This document shows positions 7,349-14,206 of a DNA stretch of 16,742 bases, piece after piece. The stretch is from assembly GCA_964519995.1 (NCBI GenBank), contig CAZFLY010000058.1, forward strand, positions 1 to 16,742, given 5' to 3'. The stretch is from CAZFLY01 sp964519995 (GTDB lineage: Bacteria > Planctomycetota > Phycisphaerae > Sedimentisphaerales > Anaerobacaceae). Under the pieces are notes generated by a model that searched no databases, was not told the DNA's origin, and was given only the letters and a program-made list of their open reading frames with translations. Within the stretch, counting starts at the first letter, position 1; every line of letters begins with the position of its first letter. The position numbers were made by a program, and so were the translations under genes.

Positions 7349-7524
7349 CGTCGGTAGCATGTCGTATGTAGTATATCGTCTCTATGGAATAGATATTTCG
7401 TCCATAGATTCTTCGCTTTGCTTAGAATGGCGGTCTTTTAAAAGATTGCTTCTCTCCCCTCGCAATGACAAACATCATTCAGCGAGATACGACTCACGAG
7501 ATACCATCCAGATACGGCCATTTC
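7339..7524 (+). repeat. 186-bp dispersed repeat, copy B
   Basis: Gap-free copy of 2791-2976 in the same orientation, about 92-93% identical by eye, with substitutions clustered in the middle (7420-7460). Like copy A it sits directly downstream of a plus-strand gene. No transposase or target-site duplication was identified. Confidence 0.9.
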
Positions 7525-7691
7525 TGAGCTCGAAGTTACTGTATCTCAGCCCTCGTTAAATATGCCGGAGGAAATTGCATTCCACTTTTTGTCGTCAGGC
7601 AAATAGATCCTATAATCATTTCGTTTCTGATCTTTCTGTAAAGAGTGTGAGAAAAATTTCGAGCGCATCAACAAACCGCTCGCTAATTCTC

Positions 7692-7720
7692 TTGACTTTT
7701 TTGTACGAATACGATAAACT
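7692..7720 (+). promoter_or_regulatory. Sigma-70-like promoter of the PEP-CTERM gene
   Basis: TTGACT (7692-7697), 17-base spacer, TAAACT (7715-7720). The leader would be about 100 bases. A perfect 6-bp inverted repeat, CGAGCG at 7660-7665 and CGCTCG at 7677-7682, lies just upstream of the -35 box and could be a regulator site. Nothing else was recognised in the 300-base spacer. Confidence 0.45.
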
Positions 7721-7830
7721 TGCTTTCTGTATATCGGTATTGGGGGTTGTTGAAAATCGCAATTGGGGGGTGTCGCGCAGGACTCCTCAGAATAGAAGAA
7801 TCAAATCGAATCATTTGGGGGAGAATCTGT

Positions 7831-8541
7831 ATGAGAACGCTTCTGTCTGTCGTAGCAATTTGTGTCCTTGCTTCAACTACCGCACTGGCTGGGCCCACCG
7901 GAACCGTAACGATGAAATACATGGGCCATAGTGCAACTCCGTACAGCACGGTTTCTCTTTACGCCGACTCGGACGGCACATATCCGCCTTACGAGATTTC
8001 CTATAGTGGAAATATAGTTGCGGGATATTACAAGCACGACATAAGCGCTGCTACCGGAAGCGGAGTCTATGTCCCCGACCCTCTTTTTGGATTCTGTATA
8101 GACCTGTCACAGAATCCTGCACAAAGTTATGCGACCTTTGATGTTGTTCCACTGACCGAAGCTCCAAATCCCACGTTCATCGGCTCAACTATTACTACGA
8201 GCAAGGCGAACCTCCTTAGAGAATTATGGGCAAGACACTATAGTACCTCGATGACTAACCAGCAGGCAGCTGAGTTCCAACTTGCTGTTTGGGAGATTGT
8301 TTTTGAGACGTCCGGCACTTACGATATTTCAAGTGGAAGTCTTAGAAGCGACCATTTCAATGACGGAACAAATACGTTGCTGTATAGCCTCGACGGGACG
8401 GGTCCTTTAGCTAACCTTGTGGCCTTATCTCATCCCGATTATCAGGACATGCTCGCTTCGGTTCCAGCTCCGAGCGCGGTACTGCTTTGCGGGATTGGCT
8501 TAAGTCTCGTCGGCTGGCTCCGCGTCCGTAGGGTACTGTAG
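7831..8541 (+). CDS. PEP-CTERM surface protein with thioester-domain-like motifs
   Basis: A 236-residue exported protein. Residues 1-21 are a signal peptide (LLSVVAICVLASTTALAG). The C-terminus, VPAPSAVLLCGIGLSLVGWL followed by RVRR, is a PEP-CTERM sorting signal: a Pro-containing motif, one hydrophobic helix and a short basic tail, recognised in known systems by an exosortase that is not in this window. The middle has FCID (88-91) and FQLAVW (149-154), matching the paired motifs of thioester adhesin domains, [YFL]C-hydrophobic-[DN] and hydrophobic-Q-x-A-hydrophobic-W, in which Cys and Gln side chains form an internal thioester. Here these would be Cys89 and Gln150. Start: the ATG at 7831 follows GGGGGAGA; an upstream ATG at 7720 would place 37 residues before the signal peptide. 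PEP-CTERM call strong, thioester call moderate. Confidence 0.85.
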   Translation: MRTLLSVVAICVLASTTALAGPTGTVTMKYMGHSATPYSTVSLYADSDGTYPPYEISYSGNIVAGYYKHDISAATGSGVYVPDPLFGFCIDLSQNPAQSYATFDVVPLTEAPNPTFIGSTITTSKANLLRELWARHYSTSMTNQQAAEFQLAVWEIVFETSGTYDISSGSLRSDHFNDGTNTLLYSLDGTGPLANLVALSHPDYQDMLASVPAPSAVLLCGIGLSLVGWLRVRRVL

Positions 8542-8591
8542 ACTGAAGGAAGCCTGTGTACAAATCAGCTAAGTTCTCCTCAGGAAAATCT

Positions 8592-9686
8592 CTACTTTGA
8601 ACAGGGCAGGAGAATCGAGTGTGGACAATTGCAGGTTAGTACCTCACAGCCGGTCTTCGTCACAAGGACATCATCTTCTATTCGCAGGCCCAATTTGCCT
8701 GGTATGTAAACGGCCGGTTCAATTGTTAAAACCTGATCAGCTTTTAGTTTGCCTTTGCTTTGTGGTTTGACCACAGGCAACTCATGTACCTCCAAACCAA
8801 GACCATGGCCGGTACCGTGGCCATAAACAGGTAAGCCGCTTTCACGGATCACCTGCCTGGCAGCAGCATCGACCTGGACGATATCGACGCCGTCCTTTAC
8901 CATTCTTATCGCTGCGGCCTGAGCTCTTTTCACAACATCATAAACCTTTTTATAAAATACCGTCGGCCTACCCACTTCAAAACACCTGGTAATGTCGCAA
9001 CAGTATCCTTTGTATTTAATTCCAAAGTCGATCAACACCGTGTCCTTTCGCCTGAGCTTGCATGTGCTCGGTCGATGATGGGGCTGAGAGCCGTTCTGAC
9101 CAAAAGCAACAATGGTATCGAAGCTGTTTACTGCTCCAAGTTTGCGAATCTGAAAATCGAGCACACCCGCCAATTCGTTTTCACTAATACCAGGCTTTAT
9201 ATGACGTAATATCCTCTTGATGGCTTTTGCCGCCATCGAAGCGGCTATATCGATAGCCTCGACTTCGCCAGCATCTTTTGTGCCGCGCACAGTCTCGACG
9301 ACATCTCCAACGCTTGTAACAGGAACCGCGATGTTTTTTTTCAAAGCCCGAAAACTAGCCAATGTGGTAGAATCCTCCACAGCAATCCGTCGTATCGATC
9401 TTAGCCTTTTCGTCAGCCTGGTTACAGTCTCAGCCAAGGCACCTGAACACTGGATTATCTTGCAGTCTACACATTCAGCTTCAGCCTGCTCGGTGTACCT
9501 GCTATCGGTTAAAAGATATACTGAGCGACCTGAAATCAGAGCCCAGCTATCATCGCCAGTAAAGCCCGTCGTATATGTTACGTTGGCCGGTTTTATTACT
9601 ACAAGACAGCTTGCGTTTTGCTTTGCAAGTCCATGACGGATTGCTTGGACACGCGTTTTTATTGACCGGCTATTTTTCTGCACCAT
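8592..9686 (-). CDS. Xaa-Pro peptidase, M24B (aminopeptidase P / prolidase family)
   Basis: A cytoplasmic dinuclear metallopeptidase of 364 residues, predicted to cleave Xaa-Pro bonds in peptides during protein turnover. The N-terminal creatinase-like domain (about 10-130) contains the family's GFTGDDSWALIS and LLTDSRYTEQA segments. The C-terminal pita-bread domain holds all five metal ligands: Asp220 (LIDFG), Asp231 (CCDITR), His294 (HGTGHGLG), Glu323 (TIEPAVY) and Glu337 (LRIEDD), plus the second-shell histidines around 203-204 and His301. Length fits the short pepP/pepQ-like proteins common in Gram-positive bacteria and Planctomycetes. Start: ATG with AGGA about 9 bases upstream. It converges with the PEP-CTERM gene, leaving only 50 bases, and is transcribed away from the candidate small RNA. 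Whether it prefers dipeptides or longer peptides cannot be told. Confidence 0.95.
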   Translation of the reverse strand: MVQKNSRSIKTRVQAIRHGLAKQNASCLVVIKPANVTYTTGFTGDDSWALISGRSVYLLTDSRYTEQAEAECVDCKIIQCSGALAETVTRLTKRLRSIRRIAVEDSTTLASFRALKKNIAVPVTSVGDVVETVRGTKDAGEVEAIDIAASMAAKAIKRILRHIKPGISENELAGVLDFQIRKLGAVNSFDTIVAFGQNGSQPHHRPSTCKLRRKDTVLIDFGIKYKGYCCDITRCFEVGRPTVFYKKVYDVVKRAQAAAIRMVKDGVDIVQVDAAARQVIRESGLPVYGHGTGHGLGLEVHELPVVKPQSKGKLKADQVLTIEPAVYIPGKLGLRIEDDVLVTKTGCEVLTCNCPHSILLPCSK

Positions 9687-9784
9687 CTTGGTTGATCCTA
9701 AAAACTAATAATCCGTATGACGTATGTTCCTACTCCTCATTAACAATACCAGAACAAAAAATAAAGTTTTTTCTGTAGTTGCGC

Positions 9785-9813
9785 TTGGCTTTATAGCACT
9801 TTATTTTTATATT
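9785..9813 (+). promoter_or_regulatory. Promoter of an orphan transcription unit
   Basis: TTGGCT (9785-9790), 17-base spacer, TATATT (9808-9813). Spacing is ideal and the -10 matches 5 of 6 consensus bases. The predicted start is near 9820. The next strong signal downstream is the terminator at 9931-9954, not a gene. Confidence 0.5.
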
Positions 9814-9819
9814 TTGTGT

Positions 9820-9954
9820 GAAACGAAACCTGCTGGGGAGGAGGCTGGCATTTTCAATCCGTTTGGGCCAGCTCTTACGTTTTCCGTCGAGGGGGGATTT
9901 TCTGCAACAATGAGTTATCTCTCTGCGTTAGGACGGCAACTGCCGTCCTTTTTT
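9820..9954 (+). ncRNA. Candidate small RNA of about 135 nt
   Basis: The segment lies between a well-spaced promoter and a strong intrinsic terminator and has no convincing coding sequence. Predicted pairing: an outer AAACG (9821-9825) with CGTTT (9878-9882) enclosing GCTGGC (9844-9849) with GCCAGC (9867-9872), then a single-stranded stretch containing GAGGGGGGATTTT, then the terminator hairpin. It does not match the riboswitch, 6S, SRP or tmRNA cores I know. An open frame crosses it from 9724 to 10002, but its end is encoded by the terminator hairpin and beyond. The G-rich stretch could pair with C-rich targets; function is unknown. Confidence 0.45.
9931..9954 (+). terminator. Strong intrinsic terminator
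   Basis: GGACGGC (9931-9937), loop AACT, GCCGTCC (9942-9948), then six T. A perfect 7-bp GC-rich stem with a T tract on the plus strand only. It cannot serve the minus-strand peptidase gene, so it must end a plus-strand transcript starting upstream, or act as an attenuator in front of the rhomboid gene. Confidence 0.85.
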
Positions 9955-9955
9955 A

Positions 9956-9984
9956 TTGTCCTGAGGTATGTTTGTCAGTACAAT
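9956..9984 (+). promoter_or_regulatory. Promoter of the rhomboid gene
   Basis: TTGTCC (9956-9961), 17-base spacer, TACAAT (9979-9984), beginning immediately after the T tract of the terminator. Predicted start near 9991, giving a leader of about 40 bases. This placement makes the rhomboid gene independent of the upstream transcript. Confidence 0.5.
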
Positions 9985-10029
9985 CTGCCTTTGACGTGTT
10001 AACCATTTTGTTGGAAAGAGACTCTCAGA

Positions 10030-11214
10030 ATGCTGCCAATCCACACAAGCATAGCACCAAGACGAACGCCTTATGGGAACTACGTCTTGATAGCTATCAA
10101 TGTCGTAATTTTCCTGCTAACATATTGGCCTCACCGCAATCCATTCACAGGTTCAGCAGAGGTACTGAGGCCCTGGGTACAACAACTTGAGCTTATCCCG
10201 GCCAAGCCGCATTTCTGGCAGTTTATTAGCTATGCTTTCCTGCATGGTAGCTATATGCACATTATCGGCAATATGTTTTTTTTGTACATATTCGGTAATA
10301 ACGTCAACGACAAAATCGGGCATTTTTGGTATCTTTGCTTTTTCTTAGTAGGCGCTGTTTTCAGCGGACTTGGGCATGTGGCACTGAATGCGAATTCCCC
10401 AGTACCGACAATAGGAGCAAGCGGAGCAGTAGCTGCGGTAACAGGAGCATATCTTGTTCTGTTTCCTCAAACGATAATAACCGTCCTATACTGGTTTTTC
10501 TTTATCGGCACGATAGAAGTGCCAGCCTTGTTTTTTATCGCCTTCAAGATGATCCTGCTCGACAATGTAATTGCCCGATTCACCCCTTATGTCGCCTATG
10601 ATGCACATTTAGCAGGATACACATTCGGCATCACTTCTATATTGGTGGCACTTGCGACCGGCTTGGTCAGCAGCAGCAACTTCGACCTGTTGGCGATGAT
10701 AAAACGATGGAACCGACGTCGCCATTATCGTGATGTTGTCTCCAACGGATACGATCCTTTTACTGGCAGGACGCCGCGAAAGTCCGTAACAATTAGAGAA
10801 GTTCAGAAAACGCCAGAGCAGCAGCGAGAACAGGCGATAATACAAGAGCTTAGGGAAAAGATTAGCGACCGAATTGCCCAACGAAACCTTGCAGCAGCAG
10901 CCGAACCGTACCTTGAGCTTATGGACATTGACAGCAAACAAATTCTGCCACGGCAGCATTTGCTGGACATCGCCAACCACTTTGCAAGCGACAATAGACC
11001 TGACGAAGCAGCAAAAGCCTATGAACAATTCCTGACGCACTACTCCAACTATGAATATGCTGAGCAGGTGGAATTGATGCTGGGTCTTCTGTACTCACGG
11101 TATTTGCACAAGTCGCAGGAAGCCATTAAGCACCTGGAGAAAGCAACTGAGAAGCTCTCCGACCCAGGACAACTACAGATGTGTAAGGAGGAACTTTCTC
11201 GGCTACAAAGCTAA
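10030..11214 (+). CDS. Rhomboid-family intramembrane serine protease with helical C-terminal extension
   Basis: Predicted to cut substrate proteins within the membrane. Six or seven helices span residues 16-215. Catalytic Ser131 lies in GASGAV and catalytic His193 in AHLAGYTFG. The conserved HxxxN of helix 2 is in YMHIIGNMFFLYIFG (His77, Asn81). The first 50 residues include the SIAPRRTPYGNYVLIAIN start typical of the longer bacterial rhomboids. Residues 222-394 are a soluble tail: a basic linker, then helices with TPR-like spacing (NRPDEAAKAYEQFLTHYSN, then a helix pair ending HLEKATEKL), probably cytoplasmic. Start: ATG with GGAAAGAG about 9 bases upstream. It has its own promoter and a 120-base gap to the next gene. 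Family call is firm; substrates are unknown. Confidence 0.95.
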   Translation: MLPIHTSIAPRRTPYGNYVLIAINVVIFLLTYWPHRNPFTGSAEVLRPWVQQLELIPAKPHFWQFISYAFLHGSYMHIIGNMFFLYIFGNNVNDKIGHFWYLCFFLVGAVFSGLGHVALNANSPVPTIGASGAVAAVTGAYLVLFPQTIITVLYWFFFIGTIEVPALFFIAFKMILLDNVIARFTPYVAYDAHLAGYTFGITSILVALATGLVSSSNFDLLAMIKRWNRRRHYRDVVSNGYDPFTGRTPRKSVTIREVQKTPEQQREQAIIQELREKISDRIAQRNLAAAAEPYLELMDIDSKQILPRQHLLDIANHFASDNRPDEAAKAYEQFLTHYSNYEYAEQVELMLGLLYSRYLHKSQEAIKHLEKATEKLSDPGQLQMCKEELSRLQS

Positions 11215-11258
11215 GATCGGTTTCTCGCCGGAACTATCGAGGATGGGCAATAAAACAG

Positions 11259-11285
11259 TTGACAATCTCTCTTGGCAGTGATAAT
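11259..11285 (+). promoter_or_regulatory. Promoter of the SH3b gene
   Basis: A perfect TTGACA (11259-11264) and GATAAT (11280-11285) separated by 15 bases. The spacing is short; at 17 bases the -10 would be the weaker TAATTT. No terminator was seen between the rhomboid gene and this point. Confidence 0.4.
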
Positions 11286-11367
11286 TTCAAATTAATAAAG
11301 TCCCGTAGCCTATTTACGTGATTTCTTAGGATTTTGCATGAGAACTTCTTTTCGTAGGGAGGCAAAA

Positions 11368-12558
11368 ATGCAAACTCACATCAGCTTTTCTAAAGATAGA
11401 TCACATTCGGGGTCAAGCCGATATTATTCGAGCACGTTGATCTTAATTCTCCTGGCAAGCTTGACTTGTCTGTGCTGGGCTGAGCAAGAGTCTGCGACTA
11501 TCGATGACTCGAATGCAGTAGGTTCTCTGTCTTTTCCTTATATGGCAGAGATAACCGGCAACGACGTCAACATTCGTTCCGGTCCTGGCACGAATTATTA
11601 TCACTGTGGTAAACTGAATAATGGTGACAGAATAGAGGTGGTCAGCAGTCAATTCGGCTGGTCCCGAATCGTCCCTCCGGTTGGTTGCTTCTCCTGGATT
11701 TCTATGCAGTACGTCAGCGTAAACCTTGCAGACCCTTCCGTTGGGACAATCACAGGCGAAGGTACCTACGTGTATGCCGGTTCTGATTACGTTGAGCCGA
11801 TCCATTCAACCGCTGAGCAGTTGCGACTAAGCAGAGGAGACAAAATTAAGCTGTTGGGCGAAGAAAAGGATGACTACTATAAAATTGCTCCGCCAGCCGG
11901 TGCATACCTTTGGGTGAGTAGCAATTACATAAGGCCCATCGAGCCCGATGAAGGTCCTCTGCCAGTCCTTCCCGGAACTATCGATGCTAACGCCGCCGAG
12001 GTTAAGATTTCCATTGAAGCACAGAAACTCGAAGAGTTTCATAATCTGCAAAAACAAATCGAAACTGAACTAGATAAGCCATTAGACCAGCAAAACTATA
12101 AAGAACTGAAGAAAGCACTTTCTGAGATCGCCGACAGCAATGAAGCTGGTCAGGCCGCACGCTATGCAAAGTTTAAAATTCAGCAAATAGAACGCTTTGA
12201 GTTGGCCGCGGCAGTAGCTAAAGAGGTTCAGCTCCAAGACAAGCAACTACAGCAGATTGAGCAAAGGATAGATAAGGCCTTCTCGACCCGGCTGTCAGAA
12301 GTCGAAGACATGGGAAGGTTCGCAGTCATCGGGCAGTTCAAAGGTTCAAGTGTCTATGCAGAAGGACAATCGAGGCACTACCGTATTACAGATAAGTCAG
12401 GCAAAACAATTTGTTATGCTCTGGCAACCGGACAGGCCTCAGAAATGAATTTGAGTGAGTTCATTGATAAGAAGGTTGGTCTGATTGGGACAATCGAGCC
12501 GCATCCACCGACAGCCAGAGCCCTCGTAAGATTTACAGAAATAGTCCTACTAAAATGA
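11368..12558 (+). CDS. Exported protein with two bacterial SH3 domains and a helical C-terminal half
   Basis: A 396-residue secreted or envelope protein. Residues 1-38 are a long signal peptide with core STLILILLASLTCLCWA (22-38). Residues 60-116 form an SH3b domain with the hallmark VNIRSGPGTNYYHCGKLNNG. Residues 126-190 form a second, diverged one; both end in a PPxGxxxWxSxxYx motif (VPPVGCFSWISMQYV and APPAGAYLWVSSNYI). SH3b domains usually bind peptidoglycan or surface ligands. Residues 212-308 are charged helices, probably coiled coil, and the last 80 residues are beta-rich, with no known catalytic motif. Start: AGGGAGG sits 5 bases before the ATG at 11368; an in-frame ATG at 11338 has only a weaker AGGA and would lengthen the signal peptide. 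No partner gene in the same direction is close. Confidence 0.88.
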   Translation: MQTHISFSKDRSHSGSSRYYSSTLILILLASLTCLCWAEQESATIDDSNAVGSLSFPYMAEITGNDVNIRSGPGTNYYHCGKLNNGDRIEVVSSQFGWSRIVPPVGCFSWISMQYVSVNLADPSVGTITGEGTYVYAGSDYVEPIHSTAEQLRLSRGDKIKLLGEEKDDYYKIAPPAGAYLWVSSNYIRPIEPDEGPLPVLPGTIDANAAEVKISIEAQKLEEFHNLQKQIETELDKPLDQQNYKELKKALSEIADSNEAGQAARYAKFKIQQIERFELAAAVAKEVQLQDKQLQQIEQRIDKAFSTRLSEVEDMGRFAVIGQFKGSSVYAEGQSRHYRITDKSGKTICYALATGQASEMNLSEFIDKKVGLIGTIEPHPPTARALVRFTEIVLLK

Positions 12559-12695
12559 GTGATTAGCCGTACCAACAAGAGCGCGACTTATTTGGTGACA
12601 TCCAACACTTATCAAGATTTCAGTATTTGACCTCCTCGTAGCCAATACGGCGTAGCAGTTTTATTCGCCATGTGCTATGTACTGTGCCGGAGCGG

Positions 12696-13868
12696 TCATC
12701 TCTTAAAAGTAATCCACTTTTGCTTAGCCTTGTTGCTTGCCAGCACCGTCTCGATGAACAACATGCCGCGCAGGCCGTCATCAACGGTTGGAAAGTCAGT
12801 CATTAATTTGTTAGGCTTTCGCCCTTCCATCCGGGCCCGCAGTGTGTCGGCAAAATTGCAGTAAATATTGGCAAAGGCTTCAAGGAACGCTTCAGGATGA
12901 CCAAATGGCAGCCTAGTGGCGCGAGCTGCCGCAGGACTTTTTGCGGCGACATAAGTGTTTCCACGGCGCCAGACCTGCAACGCCCCGTCTGGCTCCTTAA
13001 CATACAGATAGTTCGGATGCTCCTGATGCCATTCCAGGCTCTTCCTTTCGCCGTATATCCAGATAGCCAGATTGTTTTCCTCACCGATAGAGATTTGACT
13101 GGCATGCAGAATCCCGCGGGCGCCATTGTTAAACCTCAGCAACACGTTGCCGTCATCATCGAGTCGCCGGCCTTTGACAAAAATGGTCAAGTCGGCGCAC
13201 AAATGCGATATCTTCAAGCCTGTTATGTATTCCGAGAGGTTCTCCGCATGTGTTCCGATATCGCCCATACATCCTGCGCCGCCGCTTTGCTTCGGGTCGG
13301 TACGCCACGATGCCTGCATATTGCCTGTTCTCTCCAGCGCGGTTGCGAGCCAACCCTGCGGGTACTGTACGACTATCTTGCGAATCTTGCCAAGCTCTCC
13401 GCTACGTGCTATATCCCGGGCGAGCTTAACCATCGGGTAACCAGTGTAGTTGTGCATTAAGCCAAAGACCCTGCGAGTTTTCTTGACGAGTTTCTGCAAT
13501 TCTCTGGCCTCTTTGACATTGAACGTCATCGGTTTCTCACACATCACATCAAAACCGGCCTTTAGAAAATCACGGGCAATTGGAAAATGCCAGTTATTCG
13601 GAGTCGTAATGGCAACAAAATCGACCCTTTCAACCTTCGGCAGGTTCAGCTCACGGTCGATCATCTCCTTGTAAGTGCCGTATACTCGTTTGGAATTAAG
13701 ATAAAGTTGTTTGCCCATCTGCTTTGACTTGCGAGGGTTGATATCAAAAGCTCCCGCAACAAGCTCGATTTGGCCATCCATTCGGGCCGCCTTGCGGTGT
13801 ACCTCACCAATAAATGCTCCGGGTCCGCCTCCGACCATCCCCATCCTTAGCTTTCGATTCAGTTTCAT
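12696..13868 (-). CDS. Gfo/Idh/MocA family oxidoreductase
   Basis: A predicted cytoplasmic NAD(P)-dependent sugar or cyclitol dehydrogenase of 390 residues. The Rossmann dinucleotide-binding loop is MGMVGGGPGAFIGEVHR (9-25); the AITTPNNWH and CEKPMTFN segments follow, with the EKP motif at 111-113 and its lysine a likely catalytic residue. The C-terminal fold contains the active-site motif GCMGDIGTHAENL (199-211), with Asp203 and His207. The GGGPGAFIG variant is common in the large Planctomycetes and Verrucomicrobia expansions. Start: AAGGAG lies 5 bases before the ATG ending at 13868; the TTG ending at 13883 lies upstream of that Shine-Dalgarno and cannot be the start. It is monocistronic with its own promoter. 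The sugar acted on cannot be deduced; a link to hemicellulose sugars from the GH genes is only suggestive. Confidence 0.95.
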   Translation of the reverse strand: MKLNRKLRMGMVGGGPGAFIGEVHRKAARMDGQIELVAGAFDINPRKSKQMGKQLYLNSKRVYGTYKEMIDRELNLPKVERVDFVAITTPNNWHFPIARDFLKAGFDVMCEKPMTFNVKEARELQKLVKKTRRVFGLMHNYTGYPMVKLARDIARSGELGKIRKIVVQYPQGWLATALERTGNMQASWRTDPKQSGGAGCMGDIGTHAENLSEYITGLKISHLCADLTIFVKGRRLDDDGNVLLRFNNGARGILHASQISIGEENNLAIWIYGERKSLEWHQEHPNYLYVKEPDGALQVWRRGNTYVAAKSPAAARATRLPFGHPEAFLEAFANIYCNFADTLRARMEGRKPNKLMTDFPTVDDGLRGMLFIETVLASNKAKQKWITFKR

Positions 13869-13957
13869 ACCTACTCCTTTCAATTAGAATTCTGCAATAT
13901 GAGTTTGTCGTTTCTGTTTGGTTTTATAAGCACAACCTGTACTCCACCGTTACCGCA

Positions 13958-13985
13958 ATTATAGGGATTTAGTCAGATCAGACAA
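13958..13985 (-). promoter_or_regulatory. Promoter of the Gfo/Idh/MocA gene
   Basis: On the minus strand: TTGTCT (13985-13980), 16-base spacer, perfect TATAAT (13963-13958). The leader would be about 80 bases. This is the best -10 match of any promoter pair found in the window. Confidence 0.6.
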
Positions 13986-14030
13986 TCCGAAAAGACACAC
14001 TTTTCCAGCTAAGGCCCCATCACCGAGCTG

Positions 14031-14059
14031 TTGATAGCGCATCGTTCATTGTTCATAGT
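14031..14059 (+). promoter_or_regulatory. Promoter of the alpha/beta hydrolase gene
   Basis: TTGATA (14031-14036), 17-base spacer, CATAGT (14054-14059). TTGTTCAT at 14049-14056 is repeated inverted as ATGAACAA at 14079-14086, so a symmetrical protein could bind across the -10 box and start site. Confidence 0.4.
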
Positions 14060-14206
14060 TCGGTGTTGGTTGATTTCGATGAACAACAAACACATAACAG
14101 TAAGCTATTGAACATTTTGCCAAATAATCATAAGATTCGGACACCAAGAGCATTGTGTACGCTTGCTAAATCACAAAATGAGTCCTTTAGATATCACGGA
14201 TTAGAA

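Larger units (their letters stand above)
13869..14206. other. Divergent intergenic region with two opposed promoters
   Basis: The space between the oxidoreductase and the hydrolase holds a minus-strand promoter at 13958-13985, a plus-strand promoter at 14031-14059 and an 8-bp inverted repeat over the latter. An open frame begins at a GTG at 14063, but that lies upstream of the predicted transcription start. Confidence 0.5.

Noticed and set aside
2791..7524. Composite transposon flanked by insertion sequences
   Set aside because: The direct repeats are only 186 bp, encode no transposase, and no target duplications were found.
7720..7830. ATG at 7720 as start of the PEP-CTERM gene
   Set aside because: It overlaps the predicted -10 box and would put 37 residues ahead of a clear signal peptide; the ATG at 7831 has a strong GGGGGAGA.
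7305..7931. Open frames of 84, 118 and 88 codons around repeat copy B and the PEP-CTERM leader
   Set aside because: They consist of repeat or leader DNA or overlap the PEP-CTERM gene in the wrong frame; no initiation signals.
9724..10002. Open frame of 92 codons starting MFLLLINN
   Set aside because: It runs through a promoter, a strong intrinsic terminator and a second promoter, and its C-terminal residues are encoded by the hairpin and T tract. No Shine-Dalgarno sequence or family pattern.
11338..11367. ATG at 11338 as start of the SH3b gene
   Set aside because: AGGGAGG five bases before the ATG at 11368 is a much better ribosome binding site. The upstream start has a weaker AGGA and remains possible.
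13869..13883. TTG start five codons upstream for the Gfo/Idh/MocA gene
   Set aside because: The AAGGAG ribosome binding site for the ATG at 13868 lies within those codons, so the TTG cannot be the initiator.
14063..14206. GTG at 14063 as start of the alpha/beta hydrolase
   Set aside because: It lies upstream of the predicted transcription start, within an inverted repeat, has no ribosome binding site, and adds sequence unlike the family's usual N-terminus.
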